DNA of 6,099 bases from Deltaproteobacteria bacterium (GTDB lineage Bacteria > Desulfobacterota > Anaeroferrophillalia > Anaeroferrophillales > Tharpellaceae): contig JAUVDU010000110.1 in assembly GCA_030595135.1 (NCBI GenBank), forward strand, positions 1 through 6,099, written 5' to 3'. This document shows, one piece after another, positions 1 to 6,099 of the stretch. The translations under genes and the position numbers were made by a program. Below the pieces are notes generated by a model, which ran no database searches, was not told the origin of the DNA, and saw only the letters and a program-made list of their open reading frames with translations. The first letter of the stretch is position 1. Each line of letters begins with the position of its first letter.

Positions 1-1733
1 ATTTTCAGGGCCACGGCTCCGTTGTTACAGGATGAAACCCGGTAGCCGAGTTTTTCCAAGGCGATTCGATTGAGTTCAATAATTTCTTTTTCATCGTCAA
101 CCAGAAGCAGTTGCTCGCTGCCGGTCGGCAGTTTGTTGAAATCCGACAAAGAGTCGGTCATGGTTTCGTGATAATCAAGGGTCGGCAGCAGCACCGTGAA
201 CGTGCAGCCGTGATCAACTTCACTGTTTAAAGAGATTTCACCTTTCAATTCTTTGACAATACCGTGGACTGTGGCGAGTCCGAGACCCGAGCCTTGACCT
301 ACGGGCTTGGTGGTAAAGTAGGGCTCAAAAATTTTGTCGGCGATTTCCGGCGGAATGCCCGGGCCCGTATCGCTGACGCTGAGAACCAGATAATTGCCGG
401 ATTTTAAATTATTATGTTTGCGGGCGGTATTTTCGTCTAGTTGCAGATTGTCTATTTTGATGTGAAGTCGACCGCCTTGATCACGCATAGCATAGGCAGA
501 GTTGCTGCAGAGATTGATTAAAATCTGGTGAATAGGGCCGGGGGCCGCCTTAATGACGTCTTTTTTAGCTTTTATGACGGATTCCAGTTTTATGGTTGTC
601 GGTAGCGAGTTGTTGATCAGTTTGATTGCTTCCTTGATAATCGGGGTGATTTTTAGAGGCTGAAAGTCATCTCCCTGCCTGCGGCTGAATGTGAGAATCT
701 GGCCGACCAGTTCCTTGGCCCGCTGACCTGCGGCCAAGGCTTTGCCGAGCCCTTTTTGGGCGGGATGGTTTTCATCCAGTTCAAACATCATGGCGAGTTC
801 AAGGTTGCCGACCAGAATGGTTAAAATATTATTGAAATCGTGAGCGATACCGCCGGCCAGGGTGCCGATTGCTTCCATCTTTTGGGCCTGTTGTAACTGG
901 CGTCGCAGGAGGGCTTCTTCGCTGATATCACGCTTGACCGCGATATAGTGGGTAATCCTCTCTTTGTAGTCGAGCAAGGGGGTGATGGAGACCTCCTCTT
1001 CATAGAGAGAGCCATCTTTTTTCTGATTGATAAAATGACCGCGCCAGTTTTTTTTAGCAACCAGGGTCTGCCACATCTCCGAAAAGATTTCAGGTTTAGT
1101 TTGTCCGCTCTGTAATATGCGGGGATTTTGGCCGTAAGCCTCTTTTTTCTCGTAACCGGTAATCGCGGTAAAAGCCGGGTTTGTATAGATGATATTGGCT
1201 TGATGGTCGGTGATGACAATGGTTTCCGTGGCATGGTCAACCGCACTTTGTAAAAGTTCCAATTTTTGCAGGCCCTGTCGTTGCGCGGTGACATCTTGGA
1301 TAGTGCCGATCATTCTCAGTGGTTTTCCGCTTTCCGGGTCGCGGATGGTTTCGGCATGGGCATGGATAATTCTCTCTTTCTGGTTGTCAGCCCGGATTAT
1401 CCGGTAGTCAAGCGAGTAGATGGTTCGGTACTCGAGAGCTTCGTTGATGGCTCTGCTGACTATGCTCTGATCCCCGGGATGCAGGGCCGCAAGAAAAGAG
1501 GCATAATTGTCTTGGCTGTAGGGGCCTTCCGGCAGGCCGAAGATATCGTAGGTTCCCTTGGACCAGGAGAGATGGTTGTTGTCAAACTCCCACTCCCAAC
1601 TCCCTATATTTGAGATGCGTTCAAGTTCATCTAGGCGTGTCTGCATTTCGAGACATCTCTTTTCGGCTATGATGGCACGTTGGCGCAGTTCTTCGCAACT
1701 TGATTCCGGGGAGTCACTTTTTTCATCACACAT
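1..1733 (-). CDS. PAS-PAS hybrid sensor histidine kinase with C-terminal receiver domain (3' end beyond window)
   Basis: The frame is open from 1733 to the left edge and gives 577 residues with no stop. Residues about 44-150 form a PAS_3-like domain (WEWEF near 46, HPGD near 85, ending TIQDVTAQR). Residues about 162-275 form a second PAS domain (ITDHQANIIYTNPAF, ending KRDISEE). The dimerisation/phosphoacceptor helix carries GTLAGGIAHDFNNIL with His298 as the likely phosphorylated residue. The ATPase domain shows an N box (N407, N411), DTGPGI at 455-460, FEPYFTT at 470-475 and the GSGLGLATVHG loop at 481-491. From 541 LLLVDDEKE opens a receiver domain (acidic pair D546/D547); the phospho-accepting Asp lies outside the window. 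No membrane segment is visible, so a cytoplasmic sensor is expected: it should autophosphorylate on His and pass the phosphate to its own receiver. The ligand is unknown. I chose the ATG at 1733 because GGAG sits six bases upstream; an in-frame ATG at 1745 has no ribosome binding site. The gene was probably the last member of the upstream operon before the 129-bp element separated it. Confidence 0.93.
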   Translation of the reverse strand, partial: MCDEKSDSPESSCEELRQRAIIAEKRCLEMQTRLDELERISNIGSWEWEFDNNHLSWSKGTYDIFGLPEGPYSQDNYASFLAALHPGDQSIVSRAINEALEYRTIYSLDYRIIRADNQKERIIHAHAETIRDPESGKPLRMIGTIQDVTAQRQGLQKLELLQSAVDHATETIVITDHQANIIYTNPAFTAITGYEKKEAYGQNPRILQSGQTKPEIFSEMWQTLVAKKNWRGHFINQKKDGSLYEEEVSITPLLDYKERITHYIAVKRDISEEALLRRQLQQAQKMEAIGTLAGGIAHDFNNILTILVGNLELAMMFELDENHPAQKGLGKALAAGQRAKELVGQILTFSRRQGDDFQPLKITPIIKEAIKLINNSLPTTIKLESVIKAKKDVIKAAPGPIHQILINLCSNSAYAMRDQGGRLHIKIDNLQLDENTARKHNNLKSGNYLVLSVSDTGPGIPPEIADKIFEPYFTTKPVGQGSGLGLATVHGIVKELKGEISLNSEVDHGCTFTVLLPTLDYHETMTDSLSDFNKLPTGSEQLLLVDDEKEIIELNRIALEKLGYRVSSCNNGAVALK

Positions 1734-1739
1734 CGTTTT

Positions 1740-1743
1740 CTCC
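1740..1743 (-). promoter_or_regulatory. Ribosome binding site GGAG deciding the kinase start
   Basis: GGAG on the minus strand lies six bases before the ATG at 1733. It overlaps the earlier in-frame ATG at 1745, which has no purine-rich stretch before it. This favours the shorter protein (MCDEKSD...) over one four residues longer (MEKTMCDE...). Confidence 0.6.
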
Positions 1744-1757
1744 ATTACGATAGTATA

Positions 1758-1765
1758 CACTATTT
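1758..1765. repeat. Target site duplication, copy 1 (CACTATTT)
   Basis: CACTATTT directly abuts the left terminal inverted repeat and is repeated exactly at 1895-1902, directly abutting the right one. The match stops at the element boundary on both sides, as expected of a duplication made by transposition. Confidence 0.88.
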
Positions 1766-1778
1766 GTAACTATTCAGC
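1766..1778 (+). repeat. Left terminal inverted repeat of the MITE
   Basis: GTAACTATTCAGC is the exact reverse complement of 1882-1894. The pairing breaks at the first base inside (C1779 against T1881) and at the first base outside. Confidence 0.88.
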
Positions 1779-1784
1779 CAACCC

Positions 1785-1847
1785 GTAAATCCTGGGGACA
1801 CAATCCTGATTTCCTTCGGAGAATCAGGTTATGTCCCCAGGATTTAC
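1785..1847. repeat. Large internal palindrome with GGGGACA arms
   Basis: The arms GTAAATCCTGGGGACA (1785-1800) and TGTCCCCAGGATTTAC (1832-1847) are perfect 16-bp reverse complements. Pairing continues inward through AATCCTGATT against AATCAGGTT with one bulged base, to a CTTCGG turn at 1814-1819. The whole can fold into one long hairpin in RNA or single-stranded DNA. TCCTGGGGACA-type arms resemble the short palindromes found around REP-associated Y1 transposase genes in many Proteobacteria and Desulfobacterota; that link is from memory. No T-run follows on the minus strand, so it does not look like a standard intrinsic terminator for the operon. Confidence 0.85.
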
Positions 1848-1881
1848 TGAATCCATCAATATTCAGTGTTTTTCTACTTAT

Positions 1882-1894
1882 GCTGAATAGTTAC
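1882..1894 (-). repeat. Right terminal inverted repeat of the MITE
   Basis: GCTGAATAGTTAC is the exact reverse complement of 1766-1778 and directly abuts the second CACTATTT copy at 1895. Confidence 0.88.
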
Positions 1895-1902
1895 CACTAT
1901 TT
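1895..1902. repeat. Target site duplication, copy 2 (CACTATTT)
   Basis: This second exact copy of CACTATTT abuts the right terminal repeat. On the minus strand it reads AAATAGTG and contains the last Lys codon and the TAG stop (1897-1899) of the YkgJ-type gene, so the insertion site is the 3' end of that gene. Confidence 0.88.
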
Positions 1903-2331
1903 CAGCTTCATGCCAAACTGATTCATGCCGAGCAGGCAGATGGCATCTTCAGCGAAAAGGTTTTGAAAGCTGTTATCTGCCATCGTGCATTTGAATCTCC
2001 GACAGGTAAGCGGTCGGTAGTGATAAATCTTGCAGCCGTATTTTCCGTTTCGTTTTTCGAGAAAGATGCAACCTTTGTCATCCGGGTGAATCATGTATAC
2101 TTTGCCTTTATCTTTAGCTTCTTCGATCAGTTCATCCATACTTTTAGTGCGCAGGTCGTTTAAGTGAATATCAATGCCGACATGGCCGCCCATTTTTTTT
2201 ATAAAATCCACTTCATCGGCCTGGAGCTGGATTTTTCGATATTTTTTGCAGCAGGAGCCACATTGGCGGCACTCCTCCAAAATTGAGTCGAGGGAAAATT
2301 TATCAATCGTAGATAATCTGTTCTGTTTCAT
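1897..2331 (-). CDS. YkgJ-type cysteine-cluster protein (CxxCxxCC family)
   Basis: The product is 144 residues. Residues 21-28 read CRQCGSCC, the defining C-x2-C-x2-CC of the YkgJ/UPF0153 family (Pfam CxxCxxCC), and further cysteines follow at 88, 100, 110, 115 and 132. The stretch GCKIYHYRPLTCRRFKC (99-115) holds the family's second signature, a tyrosine-rich segment leading to RPxxCR. The family is thought to bind zinc or an iron-sulfur cluster; its role is not well defined. No signal peptide or membrane segment is seen. I chose the ATG at 2331, one base after the deacetylase stop (TAAAATG), which points to translational coupling; no clear ribosome binding site precedes it. A TTG at 2373 would add 14 residues inside the deacetylase gene and has no better site. 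The TAG stop lies inside the mobile element's target duplication, and the reading frame is intact. Confidence 0.88.
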   Translation of the reverse strand: MKQNRLSTIDKFSLDSILEECRQCGSCCKKYRKIQLQADEVDFIKKMGGHVGIDIHLNDLRTKSMDELIEEAKDKGKVYMIHPDDKGCIFLEKRNGKYGCKIYHYRPLTCRRFKCTMADNSFQNLFAEDAICLLGMNQFGMKLK

Positions 2332-2332
2332 T

Positions 2333-3367
2333 TTATAATAGATGCCAGAATTTGTGTAGCGGGTGCGTTTCAAGCAGCCGTTTGGCTCTTTCGGATTCGG
2401 GGATGCCGACGATCGAGAGTTTGGCCTCTAAAAGCGCATCAATAACCGCCAGTACCGACGCTTCAAGCGAGATCGGATTATAGCCACCCTCAAGGATGAA
2501 AAGCAGGCGTTCATCGCAAGCGTCGTAAGCCAGTTTTTTGAGCATCGTCGTGACTGAGCCGAACCATTTGGTCGTTAATGTCGTATCACTGATAGTCTCA
2601 TCTACGTGAGCGTCAAAACCGGCTGAAACGAGAATTATCTGGGGCATGAACTGTTCAGTTATATGGCCCATAACTTTGCCCGTAAGATAGGTGTATTCAG
2701 GGTCGCCAAATTGGGAAAAGAGGGGCAGGTTGAGATTGTAGCCGACGCCTTGATCTTTGCCTATTTCATCAATTTTCCCGGTAAAAGGAAAGAGATTATT
2801 TTGATGCATGGAGACCGTTAGAACCTGGCTGCTGTCGTAAAATATATCCTGAGTGCCGTTGCCGTGATGGACATCAAAGTCGAAAATCAGGATTCGCTTA
2901 AGGCCGTAGGTCTTTTGGAGATAGGCCGCCGTGATCGCAATATTATTGAAGATGCAAAAGCCCATCCCGCGACCCGGTTCAGCGTGATGGCCCGGTGGCC
3001 GTACCAAAGCAAAACCGTTCTTGATCTCGCTATTCATAATCCGATCCGCCAGCTCCAGACAGCCGCCGGCCGCAAGCTGGGCCGTGTAGATGCTTTCGTC
3101 CATCAGATAGGTGTCTCGATCATAGGAGAAAGGATCGGTGGCCAGGGCGTGCGCCCTGATCTGGTCAAGGTAGAATTTTGAGTGAATCCTCTCGATCTCC
3201 CGGCTGCCGGCTTCCCGTGGAGAGAAACCGGCCAGCTTGTCACCGTATGCCGGATTAGCCAAGGTCAGGTAAAGGTTTTTGAGCCTTCCCGGATTCTCCG
3301 GTGAAGCCTGTTCAATCCGATGATTAAAGAGGCGCTGGTCTTTAATGATTCCGGTTTTTTTATTCAT
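2333..3367 (-). CDS. Zinc-dependent deacetylase, HDAC/AcuC/acetylpolyamine amidohydrolase superfamily
   Basis: The 344-residue product is full length for this superfamily, which removes acetyl groups from lysines in proteins or from acetylated polyamines and similar small amines. The active site is complete. RPPGHHAEP (123-131) supplies the His127/His128 pair, DFDVHHGNG (163-171) supplies zinc ligands Asp165 and His167, SAGFDAH (248-254) supplies zinc ligand Asp252, and LEGGYN (292-297) supplies Tyr296, which polarises the acetyl carbonyl. The N-terminal HRIEQASPENPGRL segment is also typical. The protein should be cytoplasmic. The ATG at 3367 lies within the end of the acetyltransferase gene (8-bp overlap, ATGAATAA) with no ribosome binding site of its own, so coupled translation is likely. 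The neighbouring acetyltransferase suggests a reversible acetylation pair, similar in idea to AcuA/AcuC of Bacillus. Sequence alone does not separate a protein deacetylase from a polyamine deacetylase, so I give no gene symbol. Confidence 0.95.
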   Translation of the reverse strand: MNKKTGIIKDQRLFNHRIEQASPENPGRLKNLYLTLANPAYGDKLAGFSPREAGSREIERIHSKFYLDQIRAHALATDPFSYDRDTYLMDESIYTAQLAAGGCLELADRIMNSEIKNGFALVRPPGHHAEPGRGMGFCIFNNIAITAAYLQKTYGLKRILIFDFDVHHGNGTQDIFYDSSQVLTVSMHQNNLFPFTGKIDEIGKDQGVGYNLNLPLFSQFGDPEYTYLTGKVMGHITEQFMPQIILVSAGFDAHVDETISDTTLTTKWFGSVTTMLKKLAYDACDERLLFILEGGYNPISLEASVLAVIDALLEAKLSIVGIPESERAKRLLETHPLHKFWHLL

Positions 3368-3926
3368 AATGAAATTTATATAGTGGAACCTGATTAAAAT
3401 CTTCCCGGGTCAGTCGGAAGAGGTGCCCGGTTCGGTTGATTTGTTGATCTTCATATTGCAAAGAGTCGACCAGTTTGAAGCCCAATTTCTTGAGGCAGCG
3501 CTGCTGGGAGAGGTTGTCGATGTCAGTATACATCTCAACCGCCTTAAACCCCATTTTTTCAAAAAGGTGCATGATCAGAAATTTCTGAGCTTCGGTGCCA
3601 TAGCCCTGATTGCGCAGGTCAAGTCGGGCAATCTTTAAAGCAATAATGGCAATATTTCGATTTTCAGAACGGAGCCAATAGTGGATTGTGCCGACGGGTG
3701 CCCCTTCTTGGCGGAGCTCTATAATAAATGTTCGGCTCTGCCCGTTCCAGAACAGTCCGGCAATAAAATTACGCATTCCCTCTTCGAGGTTCATCTGTTC
3801 CGGAGTCAGGACGTCGCCGTAGATTTCAACCCGATTGCTCCATTCTACCAGCAACGGTAGGTCGGCCTCTTCGGTTTTTCGCAGCAGTAACCTGCGGGTA
3901 AAAATTTTTTCAGTAAAGTTGGTCAT
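3360..3926 (-). CDS. GNAT-family N-acetyltransferase, RimJ/RimL type
   Basis: The 188-residue product is the usual length for a single-domain GNAT enzyme, which moves acetyl from acetyl-CoA to an amine. The N-terminal FTRRLLLRKTEEADLPLLVEW (9-29) matches the opening strand and helix of RimJ/RimL-like members. RNQGYGTEA (105-113) is the acetyl-CoA pyrophosphate-binding loop (Q/R-x-x-G-x-G/A). DIDNLSQQRCLKKLGF (135-150) is the typical following motif, Asn-x-x-S/A-x-x-x-x-x-K-x-G-F. The substrate cannot be read from the sequence; protein N-termini, lysines, antibiotics and small amines are all known for the family. The ATG at 3926 lies 16 bases after the chemoreceptor stop. That gap is A-rich with no ribosome binding site, terminator or promoter, so the gene is probably co-transcribed with the chemoreceptor. 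Its stop overlaps the deacetylase start. Confidence 0.92.
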   Translation of the reverse strand: MTNFTEKIFTRRLLLRKTEEADLPLLVEWSNRVEIYGDVLTPEQMNLEEGMRNFIAGLFWNGQSRTFIIELRQEGAPVGTIHYWLRSENRNIAIIALKIARLDLRNQGYGTEAQKFLIMHLFEKMGFKAVEMYTDIDNLSQQRCLKKLGFKLVDSLQYEDQQINRTGHLFRLTREDFNQVPLYKFHYE

Positions 3927-3942
3927 AGTTTATTTGTTTTTT

Positions 3943-6099
3943 CTAAAGGTTGGCGACCGCTTTTTGTAATGATTCACTGGAGTCACTAAGGCGGTTCAAG
4001 GCCTTTACGGTACTGCCAATCGTTTGGTTGACGATGGCGGTGGATTTCTGGTTGTCTTTTGATGATTCCGCAACATTCTCAATCTGTTCCATAACCTCCT
4101 GACCATCTTTACTCAACCCGTCGGCCTTGGTACTCAAATTGTCGACCGAAGTCGATATTGTGACAATCCCTTCCGAGATTGTTTCCATCGATTCTAACGA
4201 CTTATTGATGACGCTGCTCCCATCTTTGAGCATGACCATGCCTTCCTGCATGGCGGAAACCGTCTGGCGGGACTCCTTTTCGACATTCTTGACAATGTTG
4301 GAGATGTCGATCGCTGATTTTGAGCTGTTTTCAGCAAGTTTTCTGATCTCGTCGGAGACTACGGCAAAACCCCGTCCGGCATCACCGGCCCTGGCCGCTT
4401 CAATCGCGGCGTTAAAGGCCAGGAGGTTGGTTTGTGAGGCAATCTCTTTGATGATATCAACAAAGCCGGAAATTTTTTCGAGCTGGTTGACAAGGCCGGC
4501 CACCATCTCATTGTTGCTCTGCATACTGGTGTTTATTTCGTCAAGTTTTTTACCGGCCTCGTTGCCCGCCTGCTTGCCGGTTTCGGCTTCTTTTGCGAGG
4601 TCAGTAGCCAGGCCGTTGGCTTCGCGGGAGAGACTCAGCATCTCACCGGAGTTGTCGACCATGTTACGAACCCGGCTCATTGAGTCATCGAGCAATTTGA
4701 CTCCCTCATTAATGAGTTGGTTCATGTCGTCGATATTGGCGTTGGCCTGCTGCATGCTGGAAGTAGATTCTTGTACCAGCTCCCCGACATCCTGGCAGGA
4801 GGCTGAAATCAATTTTTCAACTTCGACTTCCGCACTGATATCGACCATATATTCAAGCGCTCCTTTGATATTGCCCTTGGCATCCTTGATCGGGGCTCCG
4901 GTATATTTGATCGGGATCTCTTTGCCGTTCGGTTTGGCTACGGTCTGTTCGTTGATGATGCTGTCGCTGCGCATGGCTTGGGCACAGGCACATTTTTCGG
5001 TCTGACAATGTTCGGTCTTAAAGAGGTGAAAACATTTTTTGCCGATGGTTTCATCCGGGGCCATGCCGGCAATGGCGGCGGCGGCGGGGTTTGTGAATGT
5101 GATATTAAAGTTACTGTCGATGGAGAGGATTGGTGTCGGAATTGTATTCAGGTTCTCAATTTTTTCATCGGCGTCCTGTTTCTGCTTGGCCTCTTCCGTG
5201 ATATCGAGGATATATTCCAGAGCTCCCTTGATATTACCTTTGGCATCCTTGATCGGGGAGCCGGTATACTTGATCGGGACAATGACCCCCTCTTTGGGTC
5301 GGGCAATGGTCTGTTCATAGATTACCGAGTCGGTTTTCATGGCCCGATCACAGGCGCATTTTTCGGTTTGACAATGTGGCGTTTTGAAGAGGTCATAACA
5401 TTTTTTGCCAAGAGCTTCATCCGGGGTTAAGCCGGCGACGGCGGCCCCGGCGGGATTCATAAAGGTGACGTTGTACTCGGTGTCAATTGACATGATCGGC
5501 GTCGGTATTGTATTTAAGTTTTCAATTTTTTCATCGGCATCCTGTTTCTGTTTGGCTTCTTCGGTGATGTCAAGGATATATTCCAGCGCTCCTTTGATAT
5601 TGCCTTTGGCGTCCTTGATTGGGGCTCCGGTGTATTTGATCGGAACGATGACGCCATCTTTGGGTCGGGCAATCGTCTGTTCATAGATTACCGAGTCTGT
5701 TTTCATGGCCCGGCTACAGGCGCATTTTTCAGTTTGGCAATGTGGCGTCTTGAAGAGGTCATAACATTTTTTGCCGACAGCTTCGTCCGGCGTCAAACCA
5801 GCGACAGCGGCTCCAGCTGGATTCATGAAAGTGACGTTGTACTCGGTGTCAATCGACATGATCGGGGTTGGTATGACATTTAAGTTCTCAATTTTTTCTT
5901 CGGCTTCCTGGCTCTTTTTGGCTTCTTCGGTAATGTCGAGGATATACTCTAAGGCTCCCTTGATATTGCCTTTGGCATCTTTGATCGGAGCCCCGGTATA
6001 CTTGATAGGGATAATGACGCCCTCTTTGGGTCGGGCAATCGTGTGTTCGTAGAGTTCTGAATAGGTTATAATGGCGCGGCTAGGGGCGCATTGTTCTGT
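3943..6099 (-). CDS. Methyl-accepting chemotaxis protein with tandem cysteine-motif PAS domains (N-terminus beyond window)
   Basis: The frame is open from the right edge to the TAG at 3943 (718 residues seen). An internal ATG at 5859 is not the start, because the same repeated PAS sequence continues without a break through 80 more codons to the edge. The visible part has one partial and three full PAS units (residues 1-80, 81-202, 203-324 and about 325-422). Each full unit carries KKC...HCxTEKCAC, that is C-x8-C-x4-C-x-C. The C-terminal signalling domain is a long coiled coil (about 430-718). Its hairpin tip, [39 protein letters not shown] in essence (about 552-590), is the part that contacts CheA and CheW. 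No HAMP domain or membrane span is visible, so it may be a soluble receptor, though an N-terminal span outside the window is possible. No C-terminal CheR-tethering pentapeptide is seen. The cysteines could hold a metal, cluster or disulfide redox switch (inference). Confidence 0.95.
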   Translation of the reverse strand, partial: TEQCAPSRAIITYSELYEHTIARPKEGVIIPIKYTGAPIKDAKGNIKGALEYILDITEEAKKSQEAEEKIENLNVIPTPIMSIDTEYNVTFMNPAGAAVAGLTPDEAVGKKCYDLFKTPHCQTEKCACSRAMKTDSVIYEQTIARPKDGVIVPIKYTGAPIKDAKGNIKGALEYILDITEEAKQKQDADEKIENLNTIPTPIMSIDTEYNVTFMNPAGAAVAGLTPDEALGKKCYDLFKTPHCQTEKCACDRAMKTDSVIYEQTIARPKEGVIVPIKYTGSPIKDAKGNIKGALEYILDITEEAKQKQDADEKIENLNTIPTPILSIDSNFNITFTNPAAAAIAGMAPDETIGKKCFHLFKTEHCQTEKCACAQAMRSDSIINEQTVAKPNGKEIPIKYTGAPIKDAKGNIKGALEYMVDISAEVEVEKLISASCQDVGELVQESTSSMQQANANIDDMNQLINEGVKLLDDSMSRVRNMVDNSGEMLSLSREANGLATDLAKEAETGKQAGNEAGKKLDEINTSMQSNNEMVAGLVNQLEKISGFVDIIKEIASQTNLLAFNAAIEAARAGDAGRGFAVVSDEIRKLAENSSKSAIDISNIVKNVEKESRQTVSAMQEGMVMLKDGSSVINKSLESMETISEGIVTISTSVDNLSTKADGLSKDGQEVMEQIENVAESSKDNQKSTAIVNQTIGSTVKALNRLSDSSESLQKAVANL
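4834..6099 (-). repeat. Tandem PAS-coding repeat, 366-bp period
   Basis: Successive units start at codons ending at 5859, 5493 and 5127, each 366 bp (122 codons) apart. A partial fourth unit at 5860-6099 aligns with unit positions 43-122 without gaps, and the last unit is one codon shorter in its middle. Units 5494-5859 and 5128-5493 differ at 4 of 122 residues. By hand count they differ at about 46 of 366 bases, mostly third codon positions. Each unit is one PAS domain plus a charged linker ending NLNTIPTPI, so the repeat is protein-coding and not a mobile or CRISPR repeat. Confidence 0.92.

Larger units (their letters stand above)
1752..1781 (-). promoter_or_regulatory. Candidate sigma70-type promoter for the kinase, part element-derived
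   Basis: On the minus strand TTGGCT (1776-1781; 4 of 6 matches to TTGACA) is followed after 18 bases by TATACT (1752-1757; 5 of 6 matches to TATAAT). Transcription would begin near 1745, just ahead of the GGAG and the ATG at 1733. The -35 hexamer lies inside the mobile element, on the inner edge of its terminal repeat, while the -10 hexamer lies in the flanking host DNA. The insertion may therefore have assembled this promoter. It is a hexamer match by eye only, and a single such match can arise by chance in AT-rich DNA. Confidence 0.35.
1766..1894. mobile_element. 129-bp non-autonomous MITE-like insertion, IS66-type ends
   Basis: The element has perfect 13-bp terminal inverted repeats, GTAACTATTCAGC at 1766-1778 and GCTGAATAGTTAC at 1882-1894, and is flanked on both sides by the identical 8-mer CACTATTT. 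Ends beginning GTAA together with 8-bp target duplications are the known hallmarks of the IS66 family, so an IS66-family transposase acting in trans is the likeliest mover. That family assignment is an inference from ends and duplication length only. The element has no room for a transposase and no convincing ORF. Its interior is mostly one large palindrome (1785-1847). It lies between the YkgJ-type gene and the kinase gene. Removing the element and one duplication copy restores a spacing of about 26 bp between the two genes. Confidence 0.85.

Noticed and set aside
821..1294. 157-codon minus-strand ORF
   Set aside because: It lies in another frame of the histidine kinase, whose own frame runs unbroken through the region with PAS and H-box motifs. 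The shadow product is low-complexity and Arg/Ser/Pro-rich.
1847..1873. Plus-strand hairpin CTGAAT/ATTCAG followed by TGTTTTT as a terminator
   Set aside because: The stem is six AT-rich pairs with an eight-base loop, the orientation is opposite to all genes, and it lies inside the mobile element.
2371..2373. TTG start giving a 158-residue YkgJ-type protein
   Set aside because: It lies within the deacetylase gene with no ribosome binding site. The ATG at 2331, one base past the deacetylase stop, fits operon coupling and the family's N-terminus better.
4127..5005. 292-codon plus-strand ORF opposite the chemoreceptor
   Set aside because: It is antisense to the coiled-coil signalling domain, is Ser/Leu/Ala-rich and shows no motif. 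Long antisense frames are common opposite such domains.
5857..5859. ATG as the start of the chemoreceptor
   Set aside because: It lies in the middle of a PAS unit and the homologous reading frame continues upstream to the window edge, so it is an internal Met.
5039..6052. Three similar 93-codon plus-strand ORFs
   Set aside because: They recur every 366 bp only because they are antisense to the tandem PAS units; their similarity is inherited from the repeat.
4834..6099. CRISPR-like or mobile tandem repeat
   Set aside because: The 366-bp units are in frame, contiguous without spacers, and encode PAS domains with mostly synonymous differences.

Overview
The window is a tightly packed, one-directional block. 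Every gene I can support lies on the minus strand, so transcription runs from position 6099 toward position 1. The genes overlap or sit a few bases apart, which is bacterial operon layout. The cysteine-bearing PAS chemoreceptor, the PAS hybrid histidine kinase and the GGGGACA-type palindrome suggest a signalling-rich anaerobe, perhaps of the Desulfobacterota (old Deltaproteobacteria). That placement is an inference from style; there is no marker gene.

In transcription order the window holds: (1) 3943-6099, a methyl-accepting chemotaxis protein whose start lies beyond the right edge. It carries at least four tandem PAS units with an exact 366-bp period, three of them with a C-x8-C-x4-C-x-C motif. 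(2) 3360-3926, a GNAT N-acetyltransferase of RimJ/RimL type. (3) 2333-3367, a zinc-dependent deacetylase of the HDAC/AcuC/acetylpolyamine amidohydrolase superfamily with all catalytic residues; its start overlaps the acetyltransferase stop by 8 bp. (4) 1897-2331, a YkgJ-type cysteine-cluster protein that starts one base after the deacetylase stop. (5) 1766-1894, a 129-bp non-autonomous mobile element with perfect 13-bp terminal inverted repeats and a perfect 8-bp target duplication. (6) 1-1733, a soluble PAS-PAS-histidine kinase-receiver protein whose C-terminus is cut off by the left edge.

The genes combine a sensor (chemoreceptor), an acetylation writer/eraser pair, a metal- or cluster-binding protein and a second sensor kinase. 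The most reliable unusual signal is the small element. It landed on the last codons of the YkgJ-type gene and duplicated its stop codon, so the protein was left intact. It pushed the kinase gene from about 26 bp away to 163 bp away, and its end may supply a -35 box for the kinase. No rRNA, tRNA, CRISPR array or gene-free stretch over 300 bases is present; the only sizeable gap, 1734-1896, is almost entirely the element.
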